From NCBI GenBank assembly GCA_021234155.1, contig JAJEKV010000087.1, positions 3,529,242 through 3,593,241 of the forward strand: a stretch of 64,000 bases of DNA, read 5' to 3'. Shown here piece by piece: positions 56,298-64,000 of this stretch. A program made the translations under genes and the position numbers. The notes below the pieces were generated by a model. That model saw only the letters and a program-made list of their open reading frames with translations, was not told the DNA's origin and made no database searches. Origin of the DNA: Isoetes taiwanensis (taxonomy: Eukaryota > Streptophyta > Lycopodiopsida > Isoetales > Isoetaceae). Positions within the stretch are counted from its first letter, which is position 1, and each line of letters opens with the position of its first letter.

Positions 56298-57936
56298 TGT
56301 GACGCTCCCGCTAAACATACGGCTACCAGATACCGGCAGAAATCCCCATCCGGCCAAGAACCGCATGGGCCCCTCCGTCTGCCCCAAGACTCGAGGTGAC
56401 TCTTAGTGCGGGGAGGGAATTCTGAAAAGGTGTCTGGCGCCCTTCCCTATGGGCTCCTATAAACAGTGAAGGCGATAACAAGTCAGAACTAGCATAAAAC
56501 ATATACAAATACTACCTCGGAGGGTAGTGCATCGCATTATAAACCAATGCAAAGATGATAATCACAAGCCATAAAAGCAGAGAGCTCCTACCCCTACCGG
56601 TTCGTAAGGAGGGTGACCGACCGGGCTAGGCCTCAAGATAGAGCGCACCGAGTCATGGCAATGGCGCAGGGCTGGCATAGAACAATGGCTAGGGTTGACC
56701 ACTCCATCCGCCCCTCCTGTGCATACTTTGCAGATGGGCTAGATCAGGCTCTGACAGGACTCTAGCCTTCCGGATACGCAATCCCATGGCATCACCCATC
56801 GGGACTACTCCAGGTTGCATCTCCCCGGTCCGATGAGGCAGGAAGGGTTGCATCTCCCCTTCCCAGGGTCTAGAGGTGCCGTGGGCGGCTAGAGAATCGT
56901 GGCGACACACGATTCGTACCCGACTGAACCCCCCAAAACGAGAGCCAAGCCATCACTTGCAGCTCTCGAGAGGCAGGGCAACACCATTGCCCCAGGAGGT
57001 GTCGGACCCATGCTCGGCCCACACGAAGTGACCGACCATAAGCCTAGCCCACTATGGGATCCCCCGAAGCCCCCACTCGGCAGGGATCCTCCCTCCACTT
57101 TCCCTCTAGCCCCGTTATCTGGTGCTGAGTCATATCATAGCCTCAATAGCCTGGTGGGCTCCTATGCACAGGCCGCAACTAATAGGAACTAAGGGATCTA
57201 CTCTAGGAACATACTACATATGGCCCTAGGTCTCTACCCCCCTTCCCAATACAAGAGGAGCAAACATGATCAACCATCAACATATAATCATCACATCATG
57301 AGAATAATCATAAGAAGAACATCTTAACCTAATCATACAACTATCTAATAGTTAGGGTTCCTTGATTAGGGTTCAAGATGTTGAATATGGGTTCTAGGAT
57401 GGCTCTACTCTAGATACAAAATACTAGCACACCTGGAATGCTAATTCCAGATGAGCTATCACAACTACTACCCTACATACCTGCTCCTGATACTCTCCCT
57501 CCAGATCCGGGCGCCTCCATAGTCGTCGACTCACAAGCTGCTGTTCCTCCTCCAAGAATGGGTCTACCCTGCTGGGGCTGCTGCACCAGCCTATGCCACA
57601 ACGAACGATGTTCGAAACGGGGTTTCGAACAAGTAGGTGAGTCTCTGGGTGCTAGGGCTGGAAAGAGGTCTAGGGTTAGGGTTTATGCCTATATAAGTTA
57701 GGTCCACCTAGGATGCCACGTGGCACCAATGGGGTGAGAGTCGTGGTGGCGGTGCCCCAATAGGTTAAGGCCACATGGATAATGGCTTAACCTATGGTTG
57801 GCTAAGTTATGAGAATGACTTGGCCATGCCCCCTAGTGCCACCCTTATGGTATACAAGGCTATGAATGATAGACTTGTATAGTGACGGATCCAGGAATAT
57901 ACGTATTTATAGCGTATATTCCCCTGGACCGTCACA
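56298..57936 (-). repeat. 5' LTR of element 2
   Basis: 1639 bp, minus-strand TGTGACGGTCC ... GAGCGTCACA. Near-identical to the 3' LTR in the centre with clustered differences near the 3' end (about 56320-56450) and at about 57570-57640. Confidence 0.95.
57690..57695 (-). promoter_or_regulatory. Putative LTR TATA box of element 2
   Basis: Minus strand CTTATATAGGC about 245 bp into the 5' LTR, equivalent to TATAAA in element 1. Inferred. Confidence 0.5.
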
Positions 57937-57941
57937 ACTGG
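57937..57941. repeat. Target-site duplication ACTGG, right copy (element 2)
   Basis: Identical to 44895-44899. Confidence 0.95.
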
Positions 57942-58683
57942 GCTCTCTTGTCCTTCCAACAAGCCCTGAGTCGTTGCGGGCTCATCGCCACAGCGTAAGC
58001 CAAGTCTGCGGGGAGCCGAAAAGTGCCCATGCTTGGCCACCTTCGAAATAAACAATGTGTCTATCGAGGGTCGTATCTTTGCAGAGGCATGAATCGTCTC
58101 CTGCAACAAGATCGATATGGGCCGAGGGCTTGACCCAAGTGCCGGCGTCAAAAATGCCTTCCGACCTGCTCCAAGTCGTTCCAAGTCGCCAAAGACACCC
58201 TTGGGCCCCACACCTCGACCCCATCTGAGAACTGGCTCCACCGGTGCGGGAACAAATATGACTGGTGGCCCCAGTCATACAGCTCTGCCTTGTGACTATT
58301 GTTTTGCATTGCGTACAACGCCTTCCAACCTGCGGTCACCCGAAGGCAAATGGATGCATCCCAATACATTGAGGACGGAAATTGCACCCCCAGGTACTTG
58401 TAGCTGGGTGTGACCTCTACCATCCCCCGATAAGTGGCCTTGGGAGGTCTTTGGATGGCGATGAGGAGGATATGAGGACCACCTTAGTCTTGGCCAGGTT
58501 GACACGCATGTCCGTCGCCTGGCAGAATGTGTCCAGGGCATCTAGATGTGCCTGCATGCCCTCTGGTGTATGGGCCAAGAGGTCCACATCATCCGCATAA
58601 ATGAGCTGCCGGATGACCTGATGTAAGAGCTGTATACCGTCCCCCCCATTAACAGCAAGCCAGGCTTCCAACTGGTCAATGTA
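57942..58683 (-). mobile_element. LINE-E, 5'-truncated RT segment
   Basis: Minus-strand frames read QLEAWLAVNGGDGI, QLIYADDVDLLAHTPEGM (YADD at 58588-58599) and MRVNLAKTKVVLIS. After a shift come YKYLGVQFPSSMYWDAS, WKALYAMQNN and VEVWGPRVSLATWND, the palm end and thumb of an L1-type RT. 5' truncation at 58683 abuts the 27-bp duplication. Continues across element 2 into 44899. Confidence 0.92.
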
Positions 58684-58710
58684 ACAATGATCAAATAGAT
58701 GGAGATGACT
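58684..58710. repeat. 27-bp target-site duplication of LINE-E, right copy
   Basis: Identical to 44184-44210. Confidence 0.95.
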
Positions 58711-58923
58711 GTTCAATATTTCTTATCCTTGTGCTAGCATGTTTTTACTCTAGTTTCCAAAAACAACATCAATCTTATCTTCGCACATAAACTAGCACAA
58801 AGATGCCTTCAACATAATTTGGCCAAGGCTATTACTTTCTTAAATTTGTACAACAACGATTGAAATGCAACTTGGATTCCCCCATGATATAGAATCATGA
58901 ACCTCTCTTGCCATTTCTCCTTT
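58711..58923 (+). repeat. End of array unit 3 and start of unit 4
   Basis: Continues as at 37231-37470 of the array (GTTCAATATTTCTTATCC ... CATTTCTCCTTTA) and is cut by the tail of LINE-F. Confidence 0.88.
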
Positions 58924-59600
58924 ATTATGTCTATGGGAGGCCTCAAGGGCCTATTAGACAAATATTGTTTAAACATCATCATAAAATAATAGACGAGTTT
59001 TCGAATCCTCATCTAGCTCATCACTCTTGCTCACAGTGTCTGAGTATACTATATCGATTACTCGAAGGGCATCCATGCAAGATTCCCTGTAACTAAGGAG
59101 TTCTATCAGATATTTCTCTAGAATGTCACCATCTAGGGTGAAAAGTGTTTGGAGATCATCAAAGTAAATTTCGTATTCATCACGCAACATCTCATATGCT
59201 TTGCATCGAAGTAACGCATGATCCTCATCTTCCACCTGATCTGTATCACATATTTGACAATATCTTTAGTCTCTTAGAACAATATGACCCCATCTTCCTA
59301 CCTCAATCCCCAAATGATGTGAACTCAAACGAATCCTACATATAGTGTGCCTCTTCCATATAGATATATTCTCCCTCAAATGACCTGCTTGTTCTAGTTT
59401 GGGATTAATATTCTGCTTATATAAAATCATCTTAGTCTTTGGTTGTGACCACATCTTCCTATGAATTCTTGAAGATAGGCATGTTCTCAAATCTGAGTCC
59501 ACTAAAGACACTTCGTCCCAGATCATATCCCATTTACCAAGCCATTTGCATAGATGACAATCCTTCATGCATTCCCACATATTCATTATAAAAGTGGAGA
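58924..59600 (-). mobile_element. LINE-F, 5'-truncated LINE 3' end
   Basis: Minus-strand frame 59586-59266 reads CLSSRIHRKMWSQPKTKM, RHTICRIRLSSHHLGIEVGRW. After one stop near the finger, 59235-58969 reads VEDEDHALLRCKAYEML and ends near 58969. The 3' end has the hairpin 58938-58952, spacer and ATAATAA. Very similar in layout to LINE-A's terminal domain (HHLNVEVGRW, VEDEEHVILRC). The 5' limit is approximate. Confidence 0.88.
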
Positions 59601-60320
59601 TATCGAGAGACTAGTGATTTGAGGGCTCAGATTATATATTGAGGAAGGAGAAATTTAAAGCCGCCTTCGCTGCTGAACTCACTACCAGTTCGCAGTGATG
59701 AATGAGTGGGATTGGTTTGAACAACATTTCAATATTCATAAACCTGTGAACATGATTGATTTTATTACGAATAATGATGCTCTTCAAAATACCTTTTGTT
59801 TTACTATTATATGGAATATTTGGAAACATAAAGATAGATGCATGCATGATGGTCATAATCCTGTTGTGATTTGGATTAAATTGCAGGTCATTTATGATTT
59901 TATAAGCTCAAATATCATGATGAATTTACTCATACTGATTTCCTTGATGCTAGATTATCTGAGTTGCAAGCGTGACTTAGATCTACAATTTGATGAAGTG
60001 GAGGCAAGGAAATACATAGGCTAGCCTCTTACAGTGCATGACGAATATGATTACAGTTTTTGGACATGGTCAGTTAAGGGAAAGCTCATGCAACATTTGC
60101 ATGAAATACTTGAAAGAGAAATTGTTTAGGCAAAGGAATTCTCCAAAGAAAACATCTCATGCATGTTTTATTCTGGTTCATGGAGATTATCAGTAGAAAT
60201 ATGACAGATAGACAATTCGAGTTCTATAGGGAATGCTATTATTACCACAGAGGAAGGGCAGACTGCTATGGTTCTACGATCCACTTGTTCTCCACTTTAA
60301 CTCAAATAGGTTGATTGAAA
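59601..60320 (+). pseudogene. Possible remnant of another non-LTR element (RNase H side)
   Basis: The frame at 59695-60024 contains FTIIWNIWKHKDRCMHDGHNP, which resembles the W-IWKxRN linker between the finger and RNase H of plant L1-type LINEs. Near 60219, GNAIITTEEGQTAMVL could be RNase H-like. Stops intervene. Identification is tentative. Confidence 0.4.
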
Positions 60321-61110
60321 TAGTTGATTGAGGAAGAAACCTTATTCCTATCCTCTAGCCTCAATTCAAAGACCACCTCCACTTTCTTGAATCATATCAA
60401 TTTTGGCCTTACACTTTCTTGCTTTGTTTATTCACTCAGAACTTTGGCTACAATGTCAGCACACGGTGAATCGGCTGGATTCAAGATGGACTATGAAACT
60501 ACAGGTTCAACAAAAGGAAATCGACTCTGCCCTAATTTTTTGCTGAACCCTAATTTGAAGACATGATTCCACATCGATATGGGAAACATATTCTTAATTG
60601 TCTTATCTTCATCGTTAAAGGGCTTTTGGAAATTGGCCGCTAAAACATTTATCTATTATGTCTTGTTCTACTTCAAAGTTCTATATAGGTACTCTGATAT
60701 ACAAACCTTACTTTATGAATAAAGAAGCCTTGGCATCGCTCTGATTTTGAGTTCTTAACATGTTTATAGGGTTTTTTTTTTTTTTTGAATGGGTTGATGG
60801 TGAGTCTTTGCACCTTTAGTATAATGCGTTATCATAAAGCCAATAAGTAGGTAGAGCATGTATTTTTTTTTCTGGCCTTTGAATCATGGCAGAATTCATG
60901 AATATTCCCTCTCCACACATTCCATCCGCCCTTGTGAAGTCTTTATGGGGTCAAGCTAGTCCCTGTTGACCCGATTTTAAAGGGGGCGCTTGAAGGCCAG
61001 ACACCATGGGTTAAGATAATATAATGGGTTAAGCATACTGGTATCCATACAATAGAATGTTATACTAATATAATACAATACTGCACAACTCAAACATAGC
61101 AGCATCATTC
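60321..61110. other. No gene recognised
   Basis: One 80-codon plus frame (60324-60566) of unknown nature, poly-T at 60771-60786. Nothing supported. Confidence 0.5.
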
Positions 61111-61300
61111 TAATAGGACATGAGCCTGGGGAATCGAACCCCAGTTCCAATCCGATGCTCAGGGCTTAAACTTATCTGAAGCTTCACAATCCAGTTTAAT
61201 TGCTGATCCTGATACAACTCAGATTTGCAACGGACCAAGTCTTGGGGAATTGAACCCTAACAATCATCCTATGCCCTTGGCTTGCCTGATGAAGCAGCCT
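61111..61300 (-). repeat. Two tRNA T-arm-like sequences (possible SINE or tRNA relics)
   Basis: Minus strand CTGGGGTTCGATTCCCCAGG at about 61128-61147, and TTAGGGTTCAATTCCCCAAG at about 61240-61259. Both look like B-box/T-arm sequences; no matching A box or cloverleaf was found, so no tRNA gene is called. Confidence 0.35.
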
Positions 61301-61371
61301 TTGAAGATCTTCAACAAGTTCTCCTTTTGTGGCTATGGCAAGGATATGCTGGAACAATGCTCCAAGCCCTG

Positions 61372-61440
61372 CAAAACATAGATTATGCAAAAACCCTCAA
61401 GGCAAGAACACAGATTATGCAGAAACCCTCAAGGCAAAAA
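61372..61440 (+). repeat. Short tandem repeat, two units of about 34 bp
   Basis: 'AGATTATGCAAAAACCCTCA' with 'AGGCAAGAACAC' is repeated with one or two changes; a partial third copy (ATGCAAAAACCCTCA) occurs at about 61507. Confidence 0.7.
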
Positions 61441-62793
61441 CATTGGTGAAAACACAAGGCAATCTATCCCTCCTTTCATCTGTATTACAGAAGAAAAACA
61501 GAGGCCATGCAAAAACCCTCATCGACCATGTGCCATTGACTGCCATTTTGCTGTTTTACAAAGTAGATAGTAGCAAGAAACTTATGCATGCAGCTGCCGA
61601 GACTACTGCTGCTATGAATCACTGCTGCTAGGGAAAAAATAAACATGGCCCAAAGCACCTAAATCACTGCCAGAAGCTGTTCTGCTGCCAGATCGCAACC
61701 CAGGGAATTTTCGCTCCTAGATTAAGCTCAGAAACTCTATTTTGCCTCAAGAACTTAGATCAAGACGAACATAGAGCCAGCGACGCATTAGGAGCCCCCA
61801 ATTCGTTCCAATATCCTTTCAAAACAACCAAATCGGACCGGCAAACCGCACGGAAAGTAAACTAAGGGCACAACATCAAATAAAAAAAAGCAAAGCAAAG
61901 CGAGGCAATCCGGAAACCGCCGATCTTCACCACATCACCAAATCAACACCGGCAGGGACCGAACCTGGCATTGGCGACACCTGGGCGCCAGGTGAAGCGG
62001 CATCACGTGATGCCTTATCTACCACCACTGAACCTTTACCTCAGCCAAAAATACATGTTCTTCCCAAAAACGCGATGCCACCATCAGCCGCATACGTGTT
62101 TTCATACCTTGACAACCTTAAGTTATAAACATACGAAATTTGATCGTGCAAACATTACCATAAAGCCAATAAGTAGTTTTCGTATAAATCCATTGACAAT
62201 GCAAAAGTTCATATACTATAGTCCAAAAAGAAACAAATCTTGATTTGGGCAACTTATACCTATGAGTCCTTTTAGAATAGCAAGAAGATGGACTTTGTCA
62301 ATTGCCTTGTGGCGTAGCCAATTGTACTTTTTCTACATAACATTACTCGTCTTTGAGTCTTGCATACTACCTAACAATTTCTCCTTCCAATAAAGTTCTT
62401 GGTTTATGTTTGAAGGTAATAACATAATATCTCGTAGTTCTGCTTTTATTCTCTTCCCTACTTGTAAATTAATGGGTTGCTTCATTCAACATTCAACATT
62501 CATGAGTTTCCAATTTTAACTTTTGCCATTAAAATTGCACTTGATTTCCTGCCCTACAATTTTATTAGTTGCCCCAAGTTCTATGTAATATTTGATTCAC
62601 ATGGCCTCAACTCGCCTGATCCTCAAGTAAATTTAGCCAATTCCAGATACCCGCTCCTTGACATGAAACCATTTCAACTAAAACTTAAGGCATCAATGAT
62701 TCTAGGAATAGATAAATATGTCTTCAGTGTTCAACGACCAGGAATGCTTGGCAATAATCCCAAATCTGCTGATTAAATAAATGACGGCTTATA
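61441..62793. other. Downstream flank of the ABCD gene; no gene recognised
   Basis: Only short frames. It contains the palindromes CACCTGGGCGCCAGGTG (about 61979) and ATCACGTGAT (about 62003, a G-box core). Part of the right side may be the 3' UTR of the transporter on the minus strand. Confidence 0.5.
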
Positions 62794-63494
62794 CTAGTTT
62801 GATCTCTGTATTTGACTATATGGACCTAAACCTTTTCCTTCAAACTCCAACTTGGTATAACTCCTCCAGCCATGTTCATCAGTGAATTCCAAGACATGAG
62901 TATGATACTGCACTAAAGATTTTCTATGGCCAACAGAGACATAGGAAACAATCTTCTCTCTTAACAAGGAATAAAGTTTGGATTCATTTTCCTGATCAAG
63001 GGCACTTGAAGCTTCATCTAGATAAGCCATTTCAGGCTGGTGCATAAAAAGCCTGGCAAAGGCAACTCTCTGTTGCTCCCCAGCGCTAAGTATATCTGAC
63101 CAGTCACAGGTTGTATAGAGGTTACCAGATAGGTTTCCAAGTGAAACCTCTTCCAGTGCATTGAATAGATCTGTATCACTAGTATAGCGGGATAAACTTC
63201 CTGCTGGGAACAACAATTGATCACGTAATGTACCAAGGGTCATGTAAGGTTTCTGTGGCAGAAAAAATGTGCCTTGCAGTGGTGCTCGAATAAGACCACT
63301 ACCCTTATTCCATATTCCAGCAATAGCCCTTAATAACGACGACTTTCCACACCCTGAAGGCCCCAACACTAGCAAGGATTCACCTGGAGCTAAAGAAACA
63401 CTAAGGTCATGTATAATTATGCTCTGCAGATTGGGAGCCGGAAGTGACAACTCGCTGATTAGTAGACCAGGACCTTCATCCCGTGTTATATAGC
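62794..63494 (-). CDS. ABC transporter subfamily D half transporter, last exon (ATP-binding domain)
   Basis: The exon follows a TATGCAG acceptor (first base 63494) and ends at TAG 62794-62796. It encodes a complete nucleotide-binding domain: Walker A GPSGCGKSS, Q-loop FLPQKPYM, signature LSAGEQQRVAFARL, Walker B MAYLDEASSALD and H-loop VGHRKSL. The LSxGEQQR signature is the SbmA/BacA-like type seen in cyanobacteria and plant chloroplast ABCD2-like proteins, rather than the LSGGEKQR type of peroxisomal ABCD1. Half transporters dimerise to move acyl or related substrates across a membrane; substrate and location cannot be read here. All catalytic motifs are intact, so this is probably a live gene. 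Confidence 0.93.
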
Positions 63495-63579
63495 CTGCAT
63501 AATGCCATATATCAGGCTTTACAAGAAAAATCAAAACCAAAAGGAAAGGCGACATTTAACCAAAGAATACATAGCCTAC

Positions 63580-63767
63580 CACCATCATGTGGGCTTGCAA
63601 AACTGAGTAAGGAATATTCTTCAGCATTGTTTAATATAGGAAGCTTATTCATTGACTTCTTCACTGGAACTCTTATGTTTGCAGACTCAGAAAGCGTTTT
63701 TTCTTCCTTTTGCTGTTTAAGAGCAGAAATCAGGCTGTCCAGTCGTTCTGTTTGGGCAGCAATACCG
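63580..63767 (-). CDS. ABC transporter subfamily D, penultimate exon
   Basis: 188 bp between a TTTCAG acceptor (first exon base 63767) and a GTAGGC donor (last exon base 63580). It reads GIAAQTERLDSLISALKQQK then EEKTLSESANI and SLLSFASPHDG; phases match the next exon (Gly codon split 1/2). In this family GIA..xxRLxxL marks the end of the transmembrane domain, just before the ATP-binding domain. Earlier exons lie beyond the window. Confidence 0.88.
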
Positions 63768-64000
63768 CTGAAACCCCAACAAGTTACAGAAGGCATCAAA
63801 GGAAGAAATCATATTATACATGCACATACAAAACCTTGAACCAACAGTATACTACGAGGAAAATCTTTTCTCGCATTACAAATAAAGCATTATAAAGTTG
63901 GTCTCAACATGTGGTTTTCCTTGCACATACAAAGAGCTCAGAAATGTAAAGAATCTTCTTGTCCTTACATAGCAATCTTATCTTGGCCTAATCTACAATT
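63768..64000 (-). other. Intron of the ABCD gene (partial)
   Basis: No coding matching the transmembrane domain; upstream exons lie outside the window. Confidence 0.6.

Larger units (their letters stand above)
44900..57936 (-). mobile_element. Chromovirus element 2, full-length, carrying a histone H3-like frame
   Basis: A 13-kb Ty3/gypsy element on the minus strand: 5' LTR 56298-57936, primer site, H3-like frame, a second pre-gag region, gag with CCHC knuckle, protease, RT, RNase H, integrase with chromodomain, polypurine tract and 3' LTR 44900-46549. Target duplication ACTGG; host sequence is LINE-E. The LTRs are almost identical over a central block (about 45500-46150 versus 56900-57550), so insertion looks recent, although pol is broken by several frameshifts. 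The internal region is about 2.4 kb longer than that of element 1, largely because of the H3-like section. Confidence 0.96.

Noticed and set aside
61128-61147. tRNA gene suggested by a T-arm-like sequence
   Set aside because: No A box, anticodon arm or acceptor pairing could be found at the right distance.

Overview
This window reads as a repeat-dominated stretch of a land-plant nuclear genome. The plant assignment rests on the 3' part of a formin FH2 gene, the 3' exons of an ABCD-type (SbmA-like) half transporter, Ty3/gypsy chromoviruses primed by initiator tRNA-Met, L1-type LINEs with a C-terminal CCHC finger, and a CACTA-type MITE. I cannot name the species. The mix of many LINEs and chromoviruses would suit a fern, lycophyte or bryophyte, but that is a weak guess. 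Only two host genes are clearly recognisable, both partial: formin (21.4-22.3 kb, minus) and ABCD transporter (62.8-63.8 kb, minus).

Layout. 0-4.75 kb: a LINE (A, plus) interrupted by a 5'-truncated antisense LINE (B). 4.75-6.5 kb: microsatellite and a dispersed repeat. 6.5-20.8 kb: a LINE (C, plus) split by a full-length chromovirus (element 1, 7324-17840, TSD GATAG). 20.8-22.3 kb: TATC microsatellite and formin. 25.0-29.3 kb: LINE D (plus), the best-preserved LINE. 29.95-31.8 kb: a 1.8-kb almost pure pyrimidine tract. 34.0-44.2 kb: a diverged tandem array of about 3-kb units carrying exon-like segments, with a CACTA MITE in one copy. 44.2-58.7 kb: LINE E (minus, 27-bp TSD) inserted in the array and itself split by a second chromovirus (element 2, minus, 44900-57936, TSD ACTGG). 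58.7-59.6 kb: array remnant carrying LINE F (minus). 59.6-62.8 kb: degenerate and unassigned sequence. 62.8-63.8 kb: ABCD transporter.

The standout is in element 2. Between its primer-binding site and gag lies a sense-oriented, GC-rich reading frame (55719 to 54646, minus) that starts with a histone H3-like tail (MARTKQTYRKTG), runs through a long charged linker, and ends with an H3 histone fold whose last residues resemble canonical H3 ([16 protein letters not shown] ... [10 protein letters not shown]). The same element encodes a chromodomain at the end of its integrase, a module that in other chromoviruses is associated with methylated H3. A retroelement carrying both an H3-like protein and a chromodomain is, to my knowledge, undescribed. 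The frame is broken by a few frameshifts. Clustered differences between the element's own LTRs make assembly or base-calling error a real alternative to pseudogenisation.

A second notable pattern: six LINE copies here end in a small hairpin with a covarying base pair, followed by a short spacer and an AATAAT-like tail, as expected of an RNA element recognised by the LINE reverse transcriptase.
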